From positions 174,076 to 238,075 of the forward strand of contig NZ_VKDC01000018.1 of NCBI RefSeq assembly GCF_007097395.1: a DNA stretch of 64,000 bases, read 5' to 3'. A program made the translations under genes and the position numbers. The notes below the pieces were generated by a model that searched no databases, was not told the DNA's origin, and saw only the letters and a list, made by a program, of their open reading frames with translations. This document shows, piece by piece, positions 51,221-59,699 of this stretch (within the stretch, counting starts at the first letter, position 1; each line of letters starts with the position of its first letter). The stretch is from Fulvivirga sp. M361. GTDB taxonomy: Bacteria > Bacteroidota > Bacteroidia > Cytophagales > Cyclobacteriaceae.

Positions 51221-54200
51221 TGATGAACCTTACTGCTATTGCCATCAATAATAATCGTGTTACCTATTTGCTCATGGGGATCGTCCTCATTCTGGGGGTT
51301 ACGGGATATACTTCATTACCAAGAGATAGTATGCCACCTTTTACGCTCCGAATGGCAAGCGTCGTCACGATTTTCCCTGGGGCGAGCCCCGAAAGAATGG
51401 AGCTTCTTGTAACTGACCCACTGGAAAAAGTAGTACAAGAGATTCCTGAAGTAGACTATATCCAAAGTGAATCCAGAACAGGTATCTCCATTGTTAAAGT
51501 TGCTCTGAAAGAAAATATTGGAGAGTCGGAGCTTAGACCCATTTGGGACCGTCTAAGAAGGAAAATTGACAATGTAGTTGTGCCTTCAGGAGTTACTGTA
51601 GGCCCGGATTTGAAAGACGAGGACTTAGGAATTACCTATGGTATAGCGGTAGGTTTAGCAAATGACGGATACGAACCCAAGGAGTTGGAGAAGTATGCAG
51701 ATAAACTTAGAAATGAGCTGATCCGATTAAGAGATGCCGCTAAAGTAGAGCTTTCTGGTGTGTCGGAACGACGCGTATTTATCGATTATAACGATGCAGA
51801 ACTGGCAAAAATCGAGTTGTCTGCTAATGAGCTTAAGAATGCCATATCCGGCACAAATATTATTATACCAGCAGGTGAGATCAGTATAGAAGATGAACGC
51901 GTCATTCTGGAGCCTTCCGGAAATTTTGAAACCATCCAGGACATTCAGGATATGCTTATTCCAGTGGGAAACAGCAGAGAATCAGTCTATTTGAAAGATA
52001 TAGCCGAAGTATATGAAGACTACATCTCTCCTCGGGAAACCATAGCAAGGATGAATGGCCGGCCAGCTATTGGACTGCATATTTCACTGAAAGAAGGAGC
52101 CAATATTATTCAATTAGGCGAAGAGGTTGACGAATTACTTGACAGCTTCAACCAAACCCTTCCTGTGGGTATCACAGGAAAGCGAATTGCCTCACAGGAT
52201 ACCTCAGTATCTAAAAGTGTTAGTGATTTTCTCTCTAACCTCATTCAAAGTGTTGTCATTGTATTGGCCGTTATGCTGATGTTCCTTGGGCTTAGAACAG
52301 GGATTGTCGTAGCAAGTTTGATACCCGCCGCCATTGTGATGTCTTCGTTTTTAATGGGAGCGTTTGACATTGGACTCAACCAGGTTTCACTTGCCGCACT
52401 GATCATGGCATTAGGAATGTTAGTAGATAATGCCATCGTGATGGCTGAATCGATGATGGTGAAAATGGAAAGAGGTAGTAAGGCGCTCGATGCTGCGGTT
52501 TCTTCCAGCAAAGAGCTGATGGTGCCTTTATTGACAAGTTCTTTGACTACTTCGGCGGCCTTTCTTTCTTTTTTCATAGCAGATTCAATTATGGGGGAGA
52601 TTATGGGGCCATTATTTTCAGTAATCACCATTACGTTGCTCTCATCATGGCTAATGGCATTGACCATTGTACCCATGCTGGCTATTCTGTTCATTAAAGT
52701 TAAGTCAAACAGCAGTAATCAAAAGCCAGGTTTCTTCGAAAAACTCAATATTCATTACAGGCAAATCATCGTTTGGTCATTGTCTAAACCCATTTTGATT
52801 TTGTCGGTGGTTCTGGGGTGTCTCGCATTATCATTTGTAGGTATGGGTAAACTTGGGTTCGTGTTTATGCCGGATAGTGATCGTAACCTTGTTACCGTTG
52901 ATATTATATTACCCACCGGTACAAGTTTAGAAACGACCGATTCACAAGTCTTAAAGATAGAAAGGTACCTGTCTGACAGCCTGCTCATCAATAGTGAGAG
53001 GTCTCAGGGTGTACGGAGCTGGTCTTCTTTCATTGGTGAAGGCCCTAAGTCTTATGATTTGGGTTATCAGCCTGACCAAAAACAGTCTAACTACGCACAT
53101 TTGCTGGTCAATACATCTTCCGGTAACGATAATCAGTTGGTCATCGACCGGATCAATGCGTTTGCTTTTAATAATCTTCCAGATGCCAAAGTCACGGTAA
53201 AAAGACTAACGAGCGGGGGTGGGGCCAGTGTCCCCATTCAAGTCAGAATTAGTGGGCCTGATGCAGAAAAGTTAACCCGGATTGCTTCCGAAACGAAGAA
53301 TCAGCTACGGACAATTGCCGGAAGCAGCAATGTAGATGATGATTGGGGCCCAAAAATTAAGAAGGTTTATGTAGATATCAATCAATCGAAGCTTAGTTAC
53401 AATGGATTGACCAATCAGGATGTTGCGTTATCTTCTTACACTACCTTGTCTGGCTATACCGTAGGGGAATACCGCGAAGAAGAGGACAACATTCCCATAG
53501 CCATGCGAACGGAAGGTAGTCTTGAAGTAGCATATGAAGATATTGAAGGCTTGAGTATATACAGCCAACGAACAGGTAAAACTGTGCCGATGGCCCAGGT
53601 AGCAGATATCAGTGTGGACTGGCAGTTGGCTAAAATTATCAGGCGCGATCTTAATAGAACCATTACAGTAGAATCTCAGCTACAGACTGGATATACGGCC
53701 ATTGAGATCACTGGCCAATTATTGAAATGGCTGAACGGGCAGCGGGATGAATGGGGGAGTGATTATACCTTTGAACTTGGAGGAGAGTCCGAAGCAAGCG
53801 GTAATGCAATGGGGGCGGTCATGGCCAAACTTCCCATTTCATTTTTCATCATCGTACTGCTTCTTGTGATGCAATTTAACTCCCTACGAAAAAGTAGCAT
53901 CGTATTACTTGCCGTTCCTTTTGGGATCATTGGTGTTGTGGGTGGACTGTTGATCACCGGTACCAATTTGAGCTTCACCGGATTCCTGGGCATCATTTCT
54001 CTATCAGGTATTGTGATCAATAATGCCATCGTACTTATCGATCGGATCCAATTGGAGCTGGATGAGAATAAAAGAACTCCATACGATGCCATATTAGTCG
54101 CTGCACAGGAACGATTCCGTCCCATTCTACTCACTACCTTTACTACTTCTTTGGGTTTAATTCCCCTATGGCTGGGGGGAGGTGACATGTGGGAACCCCT

Positions 54201-54300
54201 CGCGATAGGCATCATCTTCGGGTTGCTTTTTGCAACGGTTATCACACTGGTATTGGTGCCAGTGCTTTACAAATTATTTTATAAAGTAGCCATACTATGA
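51220..54300 (+). CDS. RND-family efflux pump, inner-membrane transporter (AcrB-like)
   Basis: The 1026-residue protein has the 12-helix, two-loop RND layout: helix 1 at about 10-30, a large periplasmic loop (about 35-330), helices 2-6 with the proton-relay motif ALGMLVDNAIVMAESMM in TM4, a second loop (about 560-860) and TM7-12 ending near the C-terminus. Family motifs include FPGASPERMELLVTDPLEKVV and MALTIVPMLA. The divergence from classical AcrB, together with the lipoprotein adaptor, is typical of Bacteroidota tripartite pumps for drugs, dyes or lipophilic compounds. The substrate cannot be told. It ends four bases into the next ORF. Confidence 0.93.
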   Translation: MMNLTAIAINNNRVTYLLMGIVLILGVTGYTSLPRDSMPPFTLRMASVVTIFPGASPERMELLVTDPLEKVVQEIPEVDYIQSESRTGISIVKVALKENIGESELRPIWDRLRRKIDNVVVPSGVTVGPDLKDEDLGITYGIAVGLANDGYEPKELEKYADKLRNELIRLRDAAKVELSGVSERRVFIDYNDAELAKIELSANELKNAISGTNIIIPAGEISIEDERVILEPSGNFETIQDIQDMLIPVGNSRESVYLKDIAEVYEDYISPRETIARMNGRPAIGLHISLKEGANIIQLGEEVDELLDSFNQTLPVGITGKRIASQDTSVSKSVSDFLSNLIQSVVIVLAVMLMFLGLRTGIVVASLIPAAIVMSSFLMGAFDIGLNQVSLAALIMALGMLVDNAIVMAESMMVKMERGSKALDAAVSSSKELMVPLLTSSLTTSAAFLSFFIADSIMGEIMGPLFSVITITLLSSWLMALTIVPMLAILFIKVKSNSSNQKPGFFEKLNIHYRQIIVWSLSKPILILSVVLGCLALSFVGMGKLGFVFMPDSDRNLVTVDIILPTGTSLETTDSQVLKIERYLSDSLLINSERSQGVRSWSSFIGEGPKSYDLGYQPDQKQSNYAHLLVNTSSGNDNQLVIDRINAFAFNNLPDAKVTVKRLTSGGGASVPIQVRISGPDAEKLTRIASETKNQLRTIAGSSNVDDDWGPKIKKVYVDINQSKLSYNGLTNQDVALSSYTTLSGYTVGEYREEEDNIPIAMRTEGSLEVAYEDIEGLSIYSQRTGKTVPMAQVADISVDWQLAKIIRRDLNRTITVESQLQTGYTAIEITGQLLKWLNGQRDEWGSDYTFELGGESEASGNAMGAVMAKLPISFFIIVLLLVMQFNSLRKSSIVLLAVPFGIIGVVGGLLITGTNLSFTGFLGIISLSGIVINNAIVLIDRIQLELDENKRTPYDAILVAAQERFRPILLTTFTTSLGLIPLWLGGGDMWEPLAIGIIFGLLFATVITLVLVPVLYKLFYKVAIL

Positions 54301-54335
54301 GTATTCCGATACACTATATAAAAAATTACTTTAAG

Positions 54336-55247
54336 ATGCGTTCTTATAAACTACTATGGAACATAGTATGTGGGCTACTCTTATTAAGCAGCTTACCCAC
54401 CTGGTCACAAGACCTTCAACTGGCAGGAATCAGCTTTACAAGATTTCCAGGTGCTCAAATAACAGACTCACCATTGGACCAGGAAGTAGAAGTAAATGAA
54501 TATAATTTCTTTCTGAATCTTCCCAAGCGACTTAAAAATGAGAAGACCATTTTAATCAACGGACTTCAATATCGGCTGGTGACCACTTTTACAGATAATA
54601 ATCTCAATTTGGGTTTGGATGAGCAGCACCTTCATCTCATAGGTTACCGCGTGATGGCATTTCATCCGTTAGCCAATAACTGGAGTGCATTAGTTTCACT
54701 AAATCCTACGTTATCTTCTACGTTCAACACAGCGCTGGAATGGGATGATTTCCTTTTCAATGGTCTTTTACAATTTGTTAAGAAAAAGTCTGACCGCTTG
54801 TCATACGGAGGGGGTATCGCCTTCACGTCCAGGTTTGGAGAGCCTATTTTGATCCCAACACTACAATTAACAATCCGCTCAGAAAACAGCAAATTCCAGG
54901 TACTCTTACCTCGAAATATCACTTATGATCGCTTTTTTGGAAGGTTTACTGCAGGGTTACAGATGGCAGCCAGTGGTTCACGCTATAATGTCAATTATTC
55001 AAGGACCAACTTTCTCAACGCTACGGAACCCGTTGATAAATTGGTCTATACCAGGGTTATCATCGGGCCTTCTCTAAGCTATCGGATAGGTAAAGTTATA
55101 CAACTGGAAGCTTCCGGAGGTGTTTCGGTGGCCCGAAGGGTAGAACTTCAGGGCAGTCTATTTGACGATGATAATTATGATATAGCCAATAGCCAATACT
55201 TCCGGTTTGGGATTGCCATTATACCACCTGAAAAAGAAACCAATTGA
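54336..55247 (+). CDS. Outer-membrane beta-barrel-type protein of the DUF6268 kind, efflux operon partner
   Basis: The frame is open from ATG 54297, which overlaps the pump stop (ATGA), but the ATG at 54336 starts a clean signal peptide (MRSYKLLWNIVCGLLLLSS, cleavage near WSQ), giving 303 residues; the longer form is possible through coupling. The mature protein is rich in alternating beta strands (LNLGLDEQHLHLIGYRVMAFHP; LSYGGGIAFTSRFGEPILIPTLQL; YNVNYSRTNFL; IQLEASGGVSVARRVEL) and ends FRFGIAIIPPE, like DUF6268 barrels. Such genes often sit at the end of RND operons in Bacteroidota; the role is unknown. Confidence 0.7.
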   Translation: MRSYKLLWNIVCGLLLLSSLPTWSQDLQLAGISFTRFPGAQITDSPLDQEVEVNEYNFFLNLPKRLKNEKTILINGLQYRLVTTFTDNNLNLGLDEQHLHLIGYRVMAFHPLANNWSALVSLNPTLSSTFNTALEWDDFLFNGLLQFVKKKSDRLSYGGGIAFTSRFGEPILIPTLQLTIRSENSKFQVLLPRNITYDRFFGRFTAGLQMAASGSRYNVNYSRTNFLNATEPVDKLVYTRVIIGPSLSYRIGKVIQLEASGGVSVARRVELQGSLFDDDNYDIANSQYFRFGIAIIPPEKETN

Positions 55248-55386
55248 TAATTATATAGGCTTATCTAATGCGTAATCTACACACTTTCCGGTCTTCCTTC
55301 ATCTTAAATACCAAAATCATGACGCATTATAGTGTGGTTAAAAATAATTAAGGCCGCCCGTTTTCCAAGGCAAAGAACGAATAAAG

Positions 55387-55424
55387 GTTATAAGGGAGCG
55401 TCTTTTGCGACGCTCTCTTATAAC
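55387..55424. terminator. Strong 16-base hairpin between the efflux operon and the response regulator
   Basis: GTTATAAGGGAGCGTC (55387-55402) pairs with GACGCTCTCTTATAAC (55409-55424), with one G-U wobble and a TTTTGC loop. It lies 140 bases after the efflux operon. No T run follows, so it may be a processed 3' end or a leader structure of the regulator gene 95 bases downstream. Confidence 0.5.
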
Positions 55425-55519
55425 AAAAGAAGAGCGCTCGTGCACCGCGATTTCTATTACATTTTCCGGTGAAAATTCCCTCCGTTTTATGAGAAATCAA
55501 AAACAAAAACTACGGAACC

Positions 55520-55942
55520 TTGAAAAAAGTTATTAATGTTCTAATTATCGACGATAACGAGATTGATCGAATGATTGTCATATCACTCATTAGGCATGTT
55601 TTTGATCATACCAACTTGTTCGAATCGAAGAACGGTATAGAAGCGCTCAACTTTCTAAGAACAGCACAAATAGACTTCCCATATTTGATCTTCGTGGATA
55701 TAAATATGCCTATTATGAATGGCTTCAAGTTCGTTGAAAGGTATGAAGCCTTGTATTGGCAGAAATACCCTCAATCACTCGTTTATTTTATAAGCTCTTC
55801 GAATAACCCGGAGGACATAGCAAAAGCTAAGGAATTCCCTTCAGTAACTGATTATTTCATTAAACCCTTTGATCTGTCAAAGGCCAAAAAACTTTGGACA
55901 TCTTTTTTTGATTCTCATAAGTCTGACAAGGCAAATCAATAA
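55520..55942 (+). CDS. Single-domain response regulator (Rcp/CheY-like), TTG start
   Basis: The 140-residue protein consists of one receiver domain: acidic pocket IIDDNEID (residues 9-16), phospho-acceptor Asp in LIFVDINMPIMNGFKFVERYE, conserved Ser/Thr region YFISSSNNPED and Lys in DYFIKPFDLSKA. The start is TTG at 55520, because no ATG precedes the acidic pocket in frame. The NPED insertion after the fourth strand is common in Bacteroidota Rcp-like regulators. It has no output domain and no adjacent kinase, so it acts by protein interaction or phosphorelay. Confidence 0.85.
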   Translation: MKKVINVLIIDDNEIDRMIVISLIRHVFDHTNLFESKNGIEALNFLRTAQIDFPYLIFVDINMPIMNGFKFVERYEALYWQKYPQSLVYFISSSNNPEDIAKAKEFPSVTDYFIKPFDLSKAKKLWTSFFDSHKSDKANQ

Positions 55943-56005
55943 AATTGACCGCCCGATCACTTGTAGTCTATTTCAGCAAATTGTCGATTATTTAAAATTT
56001 TTCAG

Positions 56006-56551
56006 ATGAGGAAACTTCACCTTATCATTTGTCTCACCTTGATTTACTGCACTGTTACTGCTCAAAAAAAGATCTCGGTAGTTTATAATAAAGATTTTGA
56101 TTTTAAATCATTGAAAACGTTTGACTTTAGTGAATCAAGTTATCACCTGGTTCGAAAATTTAAAAACCCGCCCTATATAGCTAAGGTCTTAATTGAAAAC
56201 TTGGGTAAAAAAGGGATGCAAAAGATGACGGGCCAAGCCGATGCCATTGTAGAAGTTAGTATAGGCTTCAGAAAAGTAATCGATGTAAAAAAACATTCGT
56301 ATATGGTTTACTCCAGGAATCATATGGCTCCGGGGTCAAGTAACATGTATGTAGGCCCTGTATATACCACATCTTTAGAAGAAGGAAAAAAAGCCCGACT
56401 GGTAGTAAAAATTATAGATAAAAAGAGTGACAAAATTGTTTGGACGGGAGTGTGGATGGGAGAGTCTTTTCTGCGTATAAAACCAGGTAACAGGAAAAAG
56501 AAGGTGGAGAAAATGATCAGGAAGATGTTTAAAAAATATCCTGCTGAATAA
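56006..56551 (+). CDS. Exported DUF4136-type protein
   Basis: The 181-residue protein has a signal peptide (about 1-19, TVTAQ) and one DUF4136-like domain: VVYNKDFDFKSLKTFDFSES, LIENLGKKGMQKMTGQADAIVEVSIGFRKVID, and LVVKIIDKKSDKIVWTGVWMGE near the C-terminus. Such proteins are periplasmic or lipid-attached beta-rich proteins of unknown role in Bacteroidota and Proteobacteria. The C-terminus is Lys-rich. It is convergent with the LytTR gene at 56557, only five bases apart, with no obvious terminator between. Confidence 0.75.
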   Translation: MRKLHLIICLTLIYCTVTAQKKISVVYNKDFDFKSLKTFDFSESSYHLVRKFKNPPYIAKVLIENLGKKGMQKMTGQADAIVEVSIGFRKVIDVKKHSYMVYSRNHMAPGSSNMYVGPVYTTSLEEGKKARLVVKIIDKKSDKIVWTGVWMGESFLRIKPGNRKKKVEKMIRKMFKKYPAE

Positions 56552-56556
56552 GAGTG

Positions 56557-57318
56557 TTATGGCCTTCCGGTTAATAACCTGTTCAAGTCGTCTTTTTTAT
56601 CTCGTGTAAGCTTCGCTGTGAGGCTACTTTTTAAATGAATAATAAAATTTCTAGGTTCATATTGTTCAACTGACAATACTTCGTCCACCTTAATAATGAA
56701 TGAGCGGTGCGTCCTGAAAAAAATGGCCGGATCCAGTACATGCTCAAGATAATCCATACTAAGCCTCAGTAAATACTTTTTATCTGTGGTATGGATCTCC
56801 ACGTATTGATCAGCAGATGAAATCATCGTTACTTCGTCCGTTGAAATATAGGCCGTTTTTAGTCCGGATCGATAGGTAAAGCGCTGCAAGTACCCTTTTC
56901 GCCCGGAAAGTGTCGCAGCTACATGAGTTACCAGGTCTTTATATTCTTTCCCCTGGGAAGGTTGAAGGTTTGATTTAATTCTTAGAATCGTTTGATCAAA
57001 GCGGCTGTTGGAAATAGGCTTAAGAAGATAGTCCAGCGCATTCAACTCAAAGGCTTTCACTGCAAACTGGTCGTAAGCCGTTACAAAAACAAAAACCGGG
57101 GAGGCCTCAGTTCTTTCCACCACATCAATTCCATTCATTTCCGGCATTTGTATGTCTAAAAGCACAATTTCCGGTTGTTTTTTTTCTATGAACTCCAGCG
57201 CCTCAGAGCCGTTGCTTGCCTCACCCACCAACTGAAGGTCCGGATGTCGCTTAAGGTGAACTTTTAGCAGTTCCCTGGCATCCTCTTCGTCATCTACAAT
57301 TAAGACTGTATACTTCAT
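56557..57318 (-). CDS. LytTR-type response regulator
   Basis: The 253-residue protein has a receiver domain (about 1-115; IVDDEEDARELL, phospho-acceptor Asp in IVLLDIQMPEMNGIDVVE, TAYDQFAVKAFELNALDYLLKPI) and a LytTR DNA-binding domain (about 150-250; ISTDEVTMISSADQYVEIHTTDKKYLLRLSMDYLEHVL, FFRTHRSFIIKVDEVLSV). The start overlaps the kinase gene by four bases, so the pair is translationally coupled. It is the last gene of a four-gene minus-strand operon that also encodes two small exported proteins. Confidence 0.92.
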   Translation of the reverse strand: MKYTVLIVDDEEDARELLKVHLKRHPDLQLVGEASNGSEALEFIEKKQPEIVLLDIQMPEMNGIDVVERTEASPVFVFVTAYDQFAVKAFELNALDYLLKPISNSRFDQTILRIKSNLQPSQGKEYKDLVTHVAATLSGRKGYLQRFTYRSGLKTAYISTDEVTMISSADQYVEIHTTDKKYLLRLSMDYLEHVLDPAIFFRTHRSFIIKVDEVLSVEQYEPRNFIIHLKSSLTAKLTRDKKDDLNRLLTGRP

Positions 57319-58376
57319 ACTGGCAGGTGTATTTCAGCTAACACACCGTTTTGAACTGTTTTCATAGCAAACGAAGCCCCTTTCTCATAAGAAGTTTGTA
57401 GTCGTTTTTTAATATTGGAAATCCCGATTCCTTCGCTTTTTTCTTTCGCTAATGGAGGGCCTTCATTAAAAATACTGATCAAAACTGCACCTTTTTGCTG
57501 CTTAATGGCCACAGTAATTTTTTTGGCATCCTGCTGTTTTGAGATACCATGTTTGATGCTATTCTCTGCAATGGGTTGTAGTAAAAAGTTTGGAACCAAC
57601 TTATCCATAAGCTTTTCTGAAACATCATAGACTATTTCCAGATCCTTAAATCTATGTGTTTCAATGTTTAAGTAGGTTTTTAAATGATGTAACTCTTTAG
57701 AAAGGGGTACTAATTCCTTGTCTGCCTCAGCCAGCGATATTCGCAATAATTCACCCAGGCCTGTAGTCATGTTAATAGCAGTATCCAACCTTTCACGATG
57801 GATAGAGCTGACGATACTATTTAAAGCATTAAAAAGAAAATGAGGTTGTAGTTGCATTTTTAGTGTCATCAGCCGACTCTCTAATAAATCTTTTTCTAAG
57901 TGAATACTCCGCAGTTCTTTTTCTTTCACCTCAAAATAGAATTCTCGTGCGTGCATCACTCCCAAAATAGCCATATAAATAAAAAGGTGCCAGTGAAAGA
58001 GGTTTAAGAACAGGGCAATGTAAATGGTCCGGAACATTGGATAGGTAAGCGAATTCAATGCCACTGTATTCCAAATGATTGAATAAAAGGCGAGGTAAAT
58101 GGCCACAATGGATACGGATGAAAAAAGATGAAAAAAAATGCTTTTAAGCAAAATACCTTTATCAATTCTGAACCGATTGACCAGCCAAAAAATGAGTGGT
58201 GTGATCACCCCCCAAACCCACCAAACAAGCAGTTGTATTCGAAAATGGCCTATCCAACTGGTACCTTCAGATCCTGACTGGAACCCTTTTAAAAAAAGTT
58301 GAGTGGCAGTAAATACTGCCACCAAAGACCAAATAAGGAAATTGTAAATAAGATGTTTACGCTTAAAAAAAATCAC
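57315..58376 (-). CDS. LytS-family sensor histidine kinase
   Basis: The 353-residue protein has four hydrophobic helices in the first 150 residues, then the phospho-acceptor motif QLQPHFLFNALNSIVSSIHRE and the GHKL domain with N-box FLLQPIAENSIKHGI and G-box GIGISNIKKRLQ. No large periplasmic loop is visible. It follows the exported DOMON gene by 14 bases and overlaps its regulator gene by four. The arrangement suggests that a periplasmic protein delivers the signal or is under the control of this pair. Confidence 0.92.
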   Translation of the reverse strand: MIFFKRKHLIYNFLIWSLVAVFTATQLFLKGFQSGSEGTSWIGHFRIQLLVWWVWGVITPLIFWLVNRFRIDKGILLKSIFFHLFSSVSIVAIYLAFYSIIWNTVALNSLTYPMFRTIYIALFLNLFHWHLFIYMAILGVMHAREFYFEVKEKELRSIHLEKDLLESRLMTLKMQLQPHFLFNALNSIVSSIHRERLDTAINMTTGLGELLRISLAEADKELVPLSKELHHLKTYLNIETHRFKDLEIVYDVSEKLMDKLVPNFLLQPIAENSIKHGISKQQDAKKITVAIKQQKGAVLISIFNEGPPLAKEKSEGIGISNIKKRLQTSYEKGASFAMKTVQNGVLAEIHLPV

Positions 58377-58390
58377 GCTTCAAAGTTAAT

Positions 58391-58891
58391 TCAATTATTC
58401 TCAAAACGATATTTTACATGCTTCCTCATGCTGGAATGATGCGCAAACTCGTCATGAGTGGAATAGGCAAGGATCAGCCAAAAATCGTTCGACAATTCAT
58501 GTTGATAGTCATACCAGTCATCGTTACGAAGTGCAATGGAAAAATGGACAATAGTTTTACTACCAGTTTCCTGCCCACCTTTGATCCTGATTGAGTGCCA
58601 TCCTCCTAATGCGGTGTCCTTTTTAGGGTTACCTGCGCTCACTACATGCATATCAATCGCCTCAGTCTTGCCATTTACTACATGGAAAAGTAACAGGTCG
58701 CTTCTTACAATGCTATTCTGATCGTTAAACCCCAGGCCTATCCAACCGAGTGTCGGGGCAGAGAGTGAGATATCTACTGAATCTCCTCTCACTGCGTAGG
58801 AAAATTCCATTCCACCCACCTTTAAAGATTCCCCTTGCGCCATCAACGCAAAGGGGAAAAACATAGGCGCCAATACTTTTAGTAGTCTCAT
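58391..58891 (-). CDS. Exported DOMON-domain protein
   Basis: The frame opens upstream at 58939, but the Met at 58891 starts a clean signal peptide (MRLLKVLAPMFFPFALMAQ), giving 166 residues. The mature part is one DOMON-like beta sandwich: GGMEFSYAVRGDSVDISLSAPTLGWIGLGFNDQNSIVRSDLLLFHVVNGKTEAIDMHVV, GGWHSIRIKGGQETGSKTIVHFSIALRNDD, ending in a His-rich tail (HDEFAHHSSMRKHVKY). DOMON domains bind haem or sugars; the motif and the His/Met at the end suggest haem, but this is not proven. It lies between the NTF2-like gene (5 bases upstream) and the kinase gene. Confidence 0.72.
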   Translation of the reverse strand: MRLLKVLAPMFFPFALMAQGESLKVGGMEFSYAVRGDSVDISLSAPTLGWIGLGFNDQNSIVRSDLLLFHVVNGKTEAIDMHVVSAGNPKKDTALGGWHSIRIKGGQETGSKTIVHFSIALRNDDWYDYQHELSNDFWLILAYSTHDEFAHHSSMRKHVKYRFENN

Positions 58892-58896
58892 TATAC

Positions 58897-59340
58897 CTAT
58901 ACCTTTTGGATATCGACCAGGATCCCAACAATAAGCCATTGGCCTTCTGATTCTACCATTGACAACTGGTACATAAAATCATATTCATGACTGACTGCAT
59001 TCACCACAACGCTGGCTGTTTTACCTCGTACGATAGTGGATGATTCAAAAGTAACCTCTCTGGGTGTACCTCCAATCTTCTTATCAGCAACCATTTGAAT
59101 GAGGTCAGCAGCCTTGAAAGGAATTAGATCTTCACCCAATTGAACATACTGTATCAATTGTGGGTGTAGCATTTTTTCTAATGCCTCTGCATTGTTATCA
59201 TCGACAACTTTTACAAATTTCTTGGCTGTTTTTCTGAGTTCATTTTCACTGAGTATGTCACCTTTTGCCGATAAGGTAAAAACAACTACGACGGTAATGA
59301 TCCCTGTGATCACCGTAATCAGAAACAAATTCTTTTTCAT
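58897..59340 (-). CDS. Exported NTF2-like protein
   Basis: The 147-residue protein has a hydrophobic N-terminal leader or anchor (about 6-24) and a cone-shaped NTF2-like domain: ENELRKTAKKFVKVVDDNNAEALEKMLHPQLIQYVQLG, then SSTIVRGKTASVVVNAVSHEYDFMYQLSMVESEGQWLIVGILVDI. The WLIVGILVDI ending is typical of NTF2/lumazine-binding-like folds. A catalytic role is not evident. It is the first gene of the four-gene minus-strand operon with DOMON, LytS and LytTR. A TTGTTA-N5-TAACAA dyad lies 52 bases upstream. Confidence 0.75.
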   Translation of the reverse strand: MKKNLFLITVITGIITVVVVFTLSAKGDILSENELRKTAKKFVKVVDDNNAEALEKMLHPQLIQYVQLGEDLIPFKAADLIQMVADKKIGGTPREVTFESSTIVRGKTASVVVNAVSHEYDFMYQLSMVESEGQWLIVGILVDIQKV

Positions 59341-59391
59341 AATTATATCCGTTTGATTTTACAGTTTAAGACGGGATACCAATAACGACGC

Positions 59392-59408
59392 TTGTTAAAT
59401 TGTAACAA
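59392..59408. promoter_or_regulatory. TTGTTA-N5-TAACAA dyad upstream of the NTF2/DOMON/LytS/LytTR operon
   Basis: Perfect six-base arms surround AATTG, 52 bases before the first gene on the minus strand. It is a candidate operator of that operon. LytTR proteins usually bind direct repeats, so another regulator is possible. Confidence 0.35.
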
Positions 59409-59699
59409 ACGATGCAATTCTTGTTGCCAAACGCACAACCTGCGGAGCGAAAAATTAGCGTGCTACCACAATGGATAAGTTTGACCGGGAAGATCCGTGG
59501 TAAATGCAGGGTGGTAGCCGGTTTGTAGTATGTTTCGCTTTGACCCAGTATATCAGGTCGATTTGGAATAATGTCCAAACTAATTTCATTTAGACATTGT
59601 ATTACATGAAACGCTATGAACGTTGGCCTCTCATGACAGTATCTCAACCATTAAGATCTTTGTACGTATTGTTTATACCAAAGGCTAAAATTGCTTATA
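59409..59699. other. Divergent intergenic region before the metalloprotease gene
   Basis: With the dyad region from 59341, these make about 360 bases without a gene. Frames on both strands (such as 59366-59647 minus) show no protein character. Confidence 0.4.
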
